Assembly: GCA_028023455.1 (NCBI GenBank)
Contig: JAQFVV010006506.1
Location: 870,501-934,500, forward strand
DNA from: Epiperipatus broadwayi
Taxonomy: Eukaryota > Onychophora > Udeonychophora > Euonychophora > Peripatidae
Direction: 5' to 3'
DNA length: 64,000 nucleotides
Numbering within the stretch: the stretch's first letter is position 1; each line of letters opens with the position of its first letter. Positions 34,223 through 43,995 of this stretch are shown here, one piece after another. A program made the translations under genes and the position numbers. The notes beneath the pieces were generated by a model. It was not told the DNA's origin and ran no database searches. It was given only the letters and a program-made list of their open reading frames with translations.

Positions 34223-34400
34223 AATTGTATATATGTATTGGAAAAATATTTATCATTTACACAAACATTCATTCTGCCTTATCAGGCACTGAGAAGAAAG
34301 ACCACGGTGTTTCTTGATCTTAAACTCAGAGGTAAAAAGCCAATAAACTCACCATGCTGGCTAATGCGTGTTGGTGAGCAGCCCATCCATGTTCGTATAC

Positions 34401-34545
34401 TATACATCTAGGATATTGTCATATTTTAAAGAATATTTATAAAAACACAACAGCAACATTAGATTACAAAATGATACTGGGAAAGTCAACATTGCGAAGC
34501 GTGTAAGACATAGTGACTCTATACCTCCAAGCTGCAGTTTTGCAA
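34401..34545 (+). pseudogene. RTE-like LINE copy B, middle fragment
   Basis: Resumes copy B just after the nested copy C: GYCHILKNIYKN is followed by the counterpart of TATIRLHNDTGK and of NIEKGVRQGDSISP, now shifted and mutated. It ends where the foldback element and its 14-bp duplication interrupt the sequence at 34546. Confidence 0.85.
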
Positions 34546-34559
34546 GAAGTATTTTGTTG
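34546..34559 (+). repeat. 14-bp target-site duplication of the foldback element
   Basis: GAAGTATTTTGTTG occurs here and again at 34916-34929, on each side of the foldback. It is LINE copy B sequence (codons around QEVF), so it marks a clean insertion into the LINE. Confidence 0.88.
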
Positions 34560-34915
34560 TTTCACTATAAACTCATCAACACTTCTTTAGCACTTTAAGC
34601 ACATAATTTAACAGTTTCGACTGTACTAGCAGTCTTCATCAGATCTGACCTCATTTCCAAAGGTAATAACGACAGACAATTCTTGCTCTATCCCTTTGAG
34701 AATGCGGATTTTTTTTTTCTCAAAGGGATCGAGCAAGAATTGTCTGTCATTAGTACCTTTGGAAATGAGGTCAGATCTGATGAAGACTGCTAGTACAGTC
34801 GAAACTGTTAAATTATTTGCTCAAAGTGTTAAAGGAGTGTTAATGAGGTTATAGTGAAATATAAAAAGAAGCAAAATATAGAGGGAGAAATAAGGAATGG
34901 ATAAGAATTATATGT
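34560..34915. mobile_element. 356-bp foldback element with hammerhead-like motifs
   Basis: Two arms of about 140 bp are near-perfect inverted copies (TTTCACTATAAACTCAT... on the left, ATGAGGTTATAGTGAAA on the right), separated by a short T-rich centre near 34710. A tail of about 60 bp, purine-rich and ending AATTATATGT, follows the right arm. The 14-bp duplication suggests target-primed insertion. Each arm encodes CTGATGA, a GACTG/CAGTC stem and GAAA. PLE insertions commonly carry inverted terminal segments and hammerhead motifs, so it may be a non-autonomous PLE derivative; no coding sequence proves this. Confidence 0.8.
34772..34812 (+). ncRNA. Hammerhead-like motif in the foldback arm
   Basis: CTGATGA, one A, stem GACTG with loop CTAGTA and CAGTC, then GAAA. 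The other arm has the same motif on the minus strand near 34612-34650. As at the PLE 3' end (2054-2080), one extra base separates CTGATGA from stem II. I could not find convincing independent stem I and stem III partners, so it may be inactive or only hammerhead-like. Confidence 0.4.
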
Positions 34916-34929
34916 GAAGTATTTTGTTG

Positions 34930-35433
34930 ATTAACATGTCAATCTAAAGGAGTGAAAGGAAATGGAGATTATGTAAGTCATTTTGATTTTGCAGATGATG
35001 TAGTTGTTTTTGCAAATAATGCTTTAGAGCTGCACGAAATGTTACAGGAGTTATCAGAGGAAAGTAGAACTAAAGATAAATGTTAAATAGACTAAAGTAA
35101 TAAGATGTGATATGTTGGACTATTTCCATCAATTATGAGTGAATGTTGAATGTATGAAAAATTTTGAACTCATTGAAAAAATTAAAAGACTAAAGTGGAG
35201 TTGGGCTGAACATATTGCTAAAAGAAATGATAATAGATGGACATTGAAACCTTAAATTGGATTTCAAGAGATTGTAAAGAACCTAGAGTGAAACCACATG
35301 TGAGATGGATGGATGAAATAAGTAAGTGTGCATGGGTGAGGTGGAGAAGAGAAGCTAAAGATCAGAGAAAATGGATTGAACTTGGAGAGACCTTCATTCT
35401 GCAGTGGATTCATAATGGTTGATGATGATGATG
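34930..35433 (+). pseudogene. RTE-like LINE copy B, 3' part
   Basis: Continues copy B after the foldback: the RT segment with HFDFADDVVVF (motif C), ALELHEMLQELSEESR, then an internal deletion and the 3' terminal region with KWSWAEHIAKRNDNRW and VRWMDEISKCAWVRWRREAKDQRKWIELGETF. It ends ATGGTTGATGATGATGATG at about 35433, directly followed by the right-hand duplication ACTTTTGACTA (35434-35444). Confidence 0.88.
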
Positions 35434-35449
35434 ACTTTTGACTATACAT

Positions 35450-36510
35450 CTTGTAGTCTTTATCAACTATATAACATTGAATAATCAAAATGAGACATCC
35501 TTTCACAATACCCATAGTTCAATAAATTGATATGTAAATGTGGCTTTCAATACACTTAACTGAATCTAGATGTACATTGTAAAAGAGAATAAAAGAGCAC
35601 ATGCTTTTATCTAATAGAATTCAAAAAGACAAACAATCAGGATAAGATGTAAATAAACTTTCTTCTGTTATATTTGATAATAATAAATCTTGTCAATATG
35701 AATTTAAATTTCATTCTAAAATATGAAAATTATGCAAATTGAACTTTGTCACCATAAACTTAAAATAAAAAGGCTATGTTTCTTTCAAAAAATCATCAAA
35801 TGTTAATGGATTGGCAATCATCCAATGTTTAAATAACAGAATTGGAAGAGACTTAAACTAAATTGAATTACAGGTCTTGTGAAAGGTCGCGTTTTGATTA
35901 CTCAATGTTATATAGTTCATAACATCTACAAGATGTACTGAGGAAAGTACTTCTAATAAAATAACTATAATTTCCGTGAATTTTATTATTGATTTAAATA
36001 TTGTATACATTTTGGAAAGAATACAGACATGAATCGTAATTAACATTCATGTTTCACAAATTATTACATAAACACACCCGTAATGATTTGTGTTTAAAAT
36101 AAAAAATAATTTAAAATTTATATTTAAAAATATAAATACTAAATTTATTTCAACTAAATTTGTTTTAAAATTATGATATAGGAATAACACTTAATTAAAT
36201 TCTAATTAAGATTGATAAATTGAAATTATTCCAATGTTGATTTCTTTTAAGTTTTGTTCCATGTTTTTGAAATGTTTTAAAATGTCAATGAAATATATTT
36301 TCAGCGATTATGCAAATTAAGTTTCATCAATAAGCATGTTGTATAATTATCTAAAATATTTTTTAAACAACTTTAAATAAAATAATTGTGGATTGCTTAA
36401 ATTAATTAAAAAGGTTTTGCAACTTTGGTAATTATGTAAATGGCTAATTTCGAAAATAATTTTGTCTTTAGTCATTTGATATTTGATGATTGCTACCATC
36501 ATAATGTAGC
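35450..36510. other. AT-rich region, no supported feature
   Basis: Only chance open frames and A/T-rich sequence. Confidence 0.55.
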
Positions 36511-36512
36511 CA

Positions 36513-36744
36513 AAATTTATACTAGTATGTGAACTAATAAGCATGTGATGGTCACAGTTCATTTAGGACTTTTACTTTAGCATGGACCCCACAATCACCA
36601 GTATGTTAAATCCTGCTTGTTGAATTTGAAATTTATACCAGTATGTGAACTAATAAGCATGTGATGGTCACAGTTCATTTAGGACTTTTACTTTAGCATG
36701 GACCCCACAATCACCAGTATGTTAAATCCTGCTTGTTGAATTTG
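36513..36744. repeat. 116-bp tandem duplication, nearly identical copies
   Basis: 36513-36628 is followed directly by 36629-36744. Comparing by eye I found one clear difference (TACTAG versus TACCAG). The unit contains GTGAACTAATAAGCATGTGATG and ends TTGTTGAATTTG. Neither copy codes for a recognisable protein. The near identity points to a recent event. Confidence 0.9.
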
Positions 36745-36984
36745 ATCTAATACTGTGTAATACATGTTAAACTTTATCTAAAATAATCCCCATTTATCAG
36801 TTAAAGTTTCATAACAATCCTACATTGAAATATAAATTCCAATTATAAATAACTGCAATTAGAAAGATTTTAATTCTAAACTACCAATGAACTCTCTTTT
36901 TTTCAAATTGTACATACATATATCCAAATCAACTTTTATAAAGCAACAATATATTTTCTTGCTATGCCTTGGACCCTATATACC

Positions 36985-37004
36985 CTATATATATATATAT
37001 ATGT

Positions 37005-37042
<38 letters not shown>
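36985..37042. repeat. (TA)n microsatellite bordering the ribozyme repeat array
   Basis: A TA run interrupted by GTGTTTA. It forms the left border of the hammerhead-containing array that starts at 37043. Confidence 0.8.
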
Positions 37043-37046
<4 letters not shown>

Positions 37047-37287
37047 ACAGGTATATAATAAGCCTGTGTGTTTTAGCTATTACATATTAGAGATGTATGT
37101 CCATCCCTTGTATATGTATTTAATGGATTATGTCTTGTACCTGTGGGGTCAGATTGACCTTAGGTCAACATGGGTGTGATAAGAATCTCAGCCTCAGGGT
37201 GGCCTTTGAGCATTCCATCAGCAGATTTTCAATTAAATGGATGGTTGAAGAGTTGGAGTGTGGAGTAGATTGAAGCCTGTCCATTAA

Positions 37288-38048
37288 CTTAATGCTTGCC
37301 AGTCATGGTTAAAAACATGATAGAGTTTCACTAACTTTCCATTGTTCAAGTCCCGTCAATTTTAGATGGAAAATAAAGATTTTTATGTGATTCAAGAGAT
37401 TATACAAAGTTCCGTAAGATGCTGCCCTCTCATAAATTATTTTACAAGTAAAAAATCAATAACCCTGTCAGTTAATGTTAAACAAAAAAGAGAGGTGGAC
37501 TTACCTTAGATCTGATTGGCTAATAAATTTTGACAACAAAGAAAATCCCTTGTCAATAATAAAATTGCTCCAATTTCTTTTGTTTTACTTCAAAAGCAAT
37601 AAACGAATGTTTTAGATCATTCTAAGAGGTTTTTTTGAAATTATTTTCATAAAATATGCTGAAAACCAAATTATTTAAAAAAATTTAAGATTTTAACAAA
37701 AATTAATGAAAATTATTAACTTTTTTCTGCAAAGTAAAACTGTCAAACAAATCGTATCATCATGTAAACATTTTGATTTGTTTTTCGATTTTGTTTTACT
37801 TTTACCACTCGTAAATATTTCTACAATTATAAAGAGAAATTTATTTTTGAAAAAACTTTCGTTTACTTTCATAATCAGACAAATTATTAATATACTTTTT
37901 ATAAATGCAACTAAAGTGAATATATAATGAAAGTTGAATATATTTTAAAGATTTAATTTGCATTTTGACATTTCACTATGTGAAATTAACCAATTAAAAT
38001 GTTAGGTTTTTACCTCAGTTGTCCAATAAAATAATCAGCAATAAAGAG
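37288..38048. mobile_element. 761-bp insertion splitting repeat unit 1
   Basis: Comparing unit 1 with unit 2 shows that the uninterrupted sequence reads CCATTAAAGTAGG. In unit 1, ATTAA (37283-37287) is followed by 761 bp of unrelated sequence and then ATTAA again (38049-38053) before AGTAGG. So an element inserted with a 4-5-bp duplication (TTAA or ATTAA). I see no convincing terminal inverted repeats and no transposase. Near its left end GTTCAAGTCCC resembles a box B. The class is unknown. Confidence 0.6.
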
Positions 38049-38120
38049 ATTAAAGTAGGAGGATTGGCTATCTTAATATATCTGAGCACTTATAGCATAT
38101 ATGTGTAGAGATGGTAATCT

Positions 38121-38166
38121 GGACCAACTGATGATTGCTGGTGTACCATGAAATATGTATATTGGT
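38121..38166 (+). ncRNA. Type I hammerhead ribozyme, family A unit 1
   Basis: CTGATGA at 38128-38134 and GAAA at 38150-38153. Stem I pairs ACCAA (38123-38127) with TTGGT (38162-38166). Between GAAA and the cleavage point, ATATGTATA gives a very short self-pairing stem III and the cleavage triplet AUA, with the cut expected after 38161. The stem II region is UGGU/ACCA-like and partly decayed compared with unit 2. In minimal type I hammerheads such short stem III sequences usually work as dimers. The cleavage is predicted from sequence only. Confidence 0.65.
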
Positions 38167-38579
38167 GATTATTTATCTTTTCAACATATATGTGTTCAAG
38201 TATATCAGTGTTATGAGATAGTGTGGATAGTGGTGGGTGATGTGAAAGTCTGTCCTCATATACTCTATATATTACATATATAAACACAGGTATATAATAA
38301 GCCTGTGTTGTTTCAGCTATTACATATTAGAGATGTCTGCCCATCACTTGTATATGTATTTTGTTGGATTATGTTCTATACCTGAGTGGTCAGATTGACC
38401 TTAGGTCAACATGGGTGTGACAAGAATCTCAGCCTCAGGGTGACCTTTGAGCATTTCATCATCAGATTTTCAATTGGATGGATAGTTGAAGAGTTGGAGT
38501 GTAGAGTAGATTGAAGCCTGTCCATTAAAGTAGGAGGATTGGCTATCTTAATATACATCTGAGCACTTATAGCATATCT

Positions 38580-38625
38580 GGACCAACTGATGATTGCTGG
38601 TTTAGCATGAAATACGTATATTGGT
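38580..38625 (+). ncRNA. Type I hammerhead ribozyme, family A unit 2
   Basis: CTGATGA at 38587-38593 and GAAA at 38609-38612. Stem I is ACCAA (38582-38586) with TTGGT (38621-38625). Stem II is TGCT/AGCA with loop GGTTT, closed by a U-U apposition instead of the usual G-C pair. After GAAA, ATACGTAT is a perfect palindrome giving stem III, followed by A, so the triplet is AUA and the cut is expected after 38620. All conserved core bases are present. The distance to the unit 1 site is 459 nt. The weak closing pair may reduce activity. Confidence 0.75.
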
Positions 38626-38779
38626 GATTATTTATCTTTTCAACATATATGTGTTCAAGTGTATCAGTGTTATTAAATAGTGTGGAGAGTGGTGTGTCAT
38701 GTGATAGTTTGTGCTCATATACTCTATATTACATATATAAGCACATGTATATAATAAGCCTGTGTATTTCAGGTATTAT

Positions 38780-39680
38780 ATGAACTATTATATATTGCAA
38801 TAATATTCCAATGTTTTAAATACATTCTATAAAATACTTTAGTAAAACAAGAAATATTAATAAAATATACCACAATAATGTAAAACATATAACAAAAACA
38901 AATTACTTTTACCTTAAATTTCTTCTCACAAACATTTTTTTTACATTCATTACTTAAGTACATTAATTAAAATAACCCCCTTTATAATCATTTTTATAAA
39001 GATATTTCAGAAATGGAATATTTTTTTCACTTTTATGGACATAGGCCATGGAAGTACAATGGTTGAGGTTAACTCATACAATGTTAAAAAGTTATGCCAT
39101 TGTTTGCCATCTTGCAATATAAGCAAGATATTAGTGATAGTTTAAATAAGAGTTTTTTACAAACATGGCTTATGGGTCACATGTTGGCAATAGCGAGGAA
39201 TTATATGTTCCACATAGATATTTTGATTCAAGCAAAACAATAATTTGAATCGAATGCTTATTAGACACTGATAATCTTGTTGTTATTATTTAGTTTTTAC
39301 ATCATTATACATGAATATATATTTTCAAATAGAAATAATATTTCATTCAATATTTTTGCAAATATAGTAAGGTTAGATGTAGGATAAAGATATTGATATA
39401 GTCACATATTATTGTTAATATTTTTTTACTTTGCAAAATTCAAATATTATATTTTAAAATATTTTCATTTGTAAACTTCTATTTGTAATAATGACTGTAA
39501 TTATTATGAAAATTCAATATATAATAGAGACTTTATTATAAAAATAAAACAATGTAAATATCAAAACTCTCACCACATTTTTTATAGAGTGGAGGAAATA
39601 AAATGCATTTTGCATTACAAGTATCAAACTATCTCAAAACACATCACTGACACAATCCATAATAAAGATAGGTATGAGAA
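38780..39680. other. AT-rich region, no supported feature
   Basis: No coding similarity and no shared repeat recognised. Confidence 0.5.
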
Positions 39681-39688
39681 ATGGTGAC

Positions 39689-39735
39689 CTGGACCAACTG
39701 ATGAGTGCTGGTTCAGTACAAAATTCATCTTGGGA
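39689..39735 (+). ncRNA. Diverged type I hammerhead relic
   Basis: Same flanks as family A (CTGGACCAACTGATGA). CTGATGA at 39698-39704, then a perfect 6-bp stem II, GTGCTG/CAGTAC with one G-U pair. The GAAA box has become AAAA (39720-39723). CCAA pairs with TTGG around an AUC cleavage triplet (cut expected after 39729). Loss of the first G of GAAA should abolish cleavage. The rest of the family A unit is not recognisable around it, so it is an old solitary copy or a third, related family. Confidence 0.6.
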
Positions 39736-40446
39736 GACATTTGCCTTTTGTTGTATCTTTTTATATGACTTTAAAAATATGTGATAATAGGGGGGTTATT
39801 TAATATATTTATAAAGAAATGAATTAGTAGTTGTATTAAAAATTATCTTAAAGACATTCTGCAGAAGCACAATATTGATTGTTTTTACTGAGAAGGTATC
39901 ATGGAGAATGTAATGGGAAACTATTATTAGATGTAAAATATTTCAGATAAAAAGGGCATTTCTGCTGAAAAAGTTGAAAGACAATATCACAAAACAACAA
40001 ATAGACAGAATAATTGACCAGCACATATTGTTATGTGGATGTTATTGTTGTTTTCATAATGTTTTGCATTATTATCTCAAAATGTATATTTAGTATAATA
40101 TTATTTTTATGAGTTTTGTTTGTTTATTATTTTTACCTATTAAAGTAGGAATAGCAATATCACATTATATCAAATTACTTCAACTCTCTACACAGATTTG
40201 ATGCATTCCTCCTCTTTTTGTGGGTCTCTCTGAAAACAAACTGCACCAATCTTCAAACTCTATCATTCTGACTGAACCATTTTAGGAAACATGATTACTT
40301 TCACCATTTAATCTCTCCTACTCCTGCTGCTAGTTTTGTGATTCTCATATCCAAAAATATTCCCTTTAAATCTTTCAAAATTAGTTATATAAACCAACAT
40401 ATGATTGTTGCCACCTTATTTCATAGAACTTTTATCATTAATATAA

Positions 40447-40567
<121 letters not shown>

Positions 40568-43067
40568 TTCTACAAAAATGATTCACTCATTTGTCAATTA
40601 ATCCATCAAATTAATATCACATTTGCTTCAAACTCCTACCTGACCATATACATGGGAGAGTTTAATACTTCTTACCAGGAATTTACCACCAAATATATCC
40701 ATAATCTTAACATGAATTTTGTATGTGGTGAAGGCTTCTTTTCACCAGATGCCTTTTCCTTTTATACCAGAAATAAACCACCTCTACTATACCCCAGAAC
40801 TTCATTTCATTATTGATATATCTCTTCAACCTATTTTATTTTCAGATCACCTCACTTTATCCCTCAACATTTCTTTGTATCTCACTACACATTCCATTCC
40901 AAATGTAAACTCTACCACTAGAGGCCTTTTTAAATCTTCATCTTTTGAAATAATCCTCTCTGAGGCCTAAATTTATTTCCACAAGATAAAATTTTTTTAC
41001 TCAACCACTGTCAGACACCTGGTTCTCTTTCATCCAAATTTTAATGTCTATCATCTCATATTATACCTCACATAACTTTAAAAACCTTCAATGCTCCTAA
41101 TGGATCTCAAAACAATTAACAATACTCTCAAATATCTACCCCTAAACTCAATTCCAATTGATTTCATCTTAAATCTAAAATCTCAGTACAAAAGCAAACA
41201 GTTTATGCTTGCAGAATATATATCCAACAAAAAGTCTAAGATCTATTTGAGTCACCCCAATAATTTGTCCAGAGGCTACATTAGGTGGAGTCTGGGCCAT
41301 AAAGATAAGCAAGCCTCTCTAACATCCATCATTGTAAGGGACAGGCTCTATACCAAATCAAATGTGATTTAAGAAATTTTTAATTTCAGGGATAAGCTCT
41401 CTACCTTTCTACCAGAACACTTTCAAGATGCATCAATTTATTCATCAACTACAGACCATGGTATAACCGAGAAATATATTTTCTTGCAAAATTAAGCTCC
41501 AATCCCAATAAAACCTATCTGGGTCTGCAGGTGATTCTCCACTTCCTATTATTATATTTATCCAATATCTCCATACCAATAATAAATAATCTAATTAACC
41601 ATATTTCTTCTGGTATCTGAGACATTGGTGGTCTCTACTTCATAGTGATTATGCCTTTCCTCAAGGAGAACATCATTTCTATGCTACTGGAAAACCTTAG
41701 GCTTATCTCTATGATCCCACTGATGGTCAAATTTATCAAATCACTTATTATAAGATAAGAATCAAGTCAAAATTCTGCCCAATATATCTCCAATATCAAT
41801 TTGCAAAAAAGAGTAAATCCACTGCAGATGCTGTTAATCTTTTTGAAATTATCATTCATCATACCAGGAGAGTCAGGCAGTCAATACCAGTGGTAATTCA
41901 ACTTGACATAACTGCAGTCTTTGATTCCATTCAGCTTAATTATCTCATGTCCTTACTTGGTTAGCATCAGATTCACATTGAAATAATAAACATCATCAAA
42001 AACCCTCTATAATCAACAAAATTTCATCTCCCTCAATGGGAAATTATCTTTTCCATTTATTACTATGGCCTCCACCCCTCAGAACTTCCCACTCAGTGCC
42101 CAGTTTTTATTTCCTAACTTAATCTATTGCTCCTTCAAATCAAAAAGTCTCTTCCTGGCATCTACATCCCAATATTAAAACATTTATCTCCCACAACATC
42201 TTCATGAATGACTTGACCATATTTCTCCTCTCAAGAAACCTAATTCCTCACCTCCAAATACTCTAATTTTTGGATCAATCTGGCCTGAAATTCAATATGG
42301 CCCTATTATCTTCCTGGAAACTAACCCCAGGTAACATCATTGCCTATCCATTGTCAGCAAAGCCTCAGAATATCCTTGACTATCTGATATTTTTGTTATC
42401 CACTACCATGAGAAGAATCCATGATAAACTGCTGTAATCTTCACACAAAACTATCTCTATCATTTATAAAATGTACATGTTCATGTTTGCTAAGTCCTCC
42501 CAAATCAATATCCTAGTTATTCCTAAAATATTTTACTTTACTTCTCTTATTGATTTCACAAATGCATTCATTAAAAAGATTCATAGAATATATACCAATC
42601 TGATTCAGGGAGGGAAGACTGCAAAAATTAGCTTGAGAAACCTTCAAAATCATACCAAATTTAATGGCCTCCCCTTCATTTCATAGACACCCTTTAATTC
42701 CAATGCACCTACAACACCAACTATAAAATTTTCTTACAATATCCTAATGCCCTTCCTTTTACTGAAACTCTTCCTATGGAAAAAACCCTCCCTCAAGTTC
42801 CTGCTGGTTATCATCTCTCTTATCCCATATCAAAATGTTTACAACTATCCCTAATAAACCTTCCTTGAAGAAAATTTTTTCTGGAAAGCCTATTATATTA
42901 CACACAGTGATGTTTCTTATGGTTCCACCCTCCTAAAGATTAATAACCATATACTATTCAAAAAATTCAAATGATTGTTCCTTGAACCCAAATTCTTTGA
43001 TTATCTGTGAAAAACTAATCTTAATGCACTTTCTACAAATCACTACATTGTACACCATCAAGGTTTT

Positions 43068-43340
43068 TTGGGCATTGATTCAGTTTGCCCTTTGTGTCTC
43101 AGAGAAGATAAAACTTCTATGCACCTTCTTTGTCATTGCTTCTCCCTACAACAACACAGATATTTTGCAGCATCCATTTCAAAAAGTGAAAATCCCAATT
43201 TTATTGATAGCATCCTTCATGGTACCTTACCCACGATTTGCTTGACAACTTTCATCCTTTTCTCACTATGGTTCAACCAATGTTGGCTCATTATTTCAGC
43301 TTCAGGAAACTCACTGGACACATTCAGTGCAGGGGGATGA
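43068..43340 (+). pseudogene. LINE C-terminal Cys/His motif fragment
   Basis: A 90-codon open stretch starting GIDSVCPLCLREDKTSMHLLCHCFSLQQHRYF. The spacing C-x2-C, then H-x3-C, is the zinc-binding motif located after the RT domain in several LINE clades. The following residues show no further domain. It belongs to the degenerate LINE of 40.2-43.5 kb. Confidence 0.7.
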
Positions 43341-43549
43341 AAACCTGGCCCCTCCCTACTCATTTGAAGCCACATGGCAAACAATTCCCATACCTTCTTA
43401 AGGTTCCATTATTTTTATGCATTGTGACTTTTACACCTAAAAATAAACAATCATTAATGGGTTTACTTCTATCTGGTATTCATAGTGACTTTCCATGCTT
43501 TCCAAATTTATTTCTAAAATCCAGCCTATCTCAATGAGGGAAATAACTC

Positions 43550-43933
43550 CAGTATAATTGGTGTTGCCTAAGTAAACTATTTTCCTGGGGAGAAGGACAT
43601 TAGAATTATCTCTCCTTATAAATCATTAAAGTATAGCACAATGTTCTGTTATCAAAAATGTTCTTATTTTCTTTTGCAATAAAATGTTCAAACCTTGTTT
43701 GGGTTTTATCAATTGGCAGAGAGTGTAATTCCCATTTTCATTGTAAATTACTATAATCCAAATTTACTAAACTTGCTGTCTGATTGTATCATCCATTTAC
43801 TTGTATCATTTGTTTATTTGTATTCACTGTTCCATAATATATATAATATTAACTTTAGATAAAATAGGAAATGTAAAATCTCAGATTTTTTCATTGTTAA
43901 GAATAACATGTCATATATATATATATATATATA

Positions 43934-43995
<62 letters not shown>

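Larger units (their letters stand above)
31254..34400 (-). mobile_element. RTE-like LINE copy C, nested inside copy B
   Basis: Runs opposite to copy B and interrupts it between HQG and the next RT codons. Its 3' end is the (ATG)n tail, seen on the plus strand as TCATCATCATCATCATCAACC from 31254. Its 5' end, near 34400, is shorter than copies A and B, so it is slightly 5'-truncated. It is the best preserved copy: endonuclease open over 230 codons and RT open over 330 codons. Any target-site duplication is at most a few bases (TAT). Confidence 0.88.
37043..38775 (+). repeat. Tandem dimer of hammerhead-containing repeat (retrozyme-like family A)
   Basis: Unit 1 is 37043-37287 plus 38054-38281 (473 bp without the insertion). 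Unit 2 is 38282-38738 (457 bp). A partial third unit is 38739-38775. Units begin AAACACAGGTATATAATAAG, contain GGTCAGATTGACCTTAGGTC and GTAGGAGGATTGGCTATCT, and each carries a type I hammerhead on the plus strand. No coding capacity is seen. Head-to-tail dimers of a few hundred base pairs with a hammerhead in each unit are the hallmark of metazoan retrozymes, non-autonomous elements whose transcripts self-cleave into monomers and may circularise. A decayed satellite is the alternative. Confidence 0.75.

Noticed and set aside
37288-38048. Classification of the 761-bp insertion as piggyBac
   Set aside because: The TTAA duplication fits, but the ends do not form terminal inverted repeats and no transposase trace is present.
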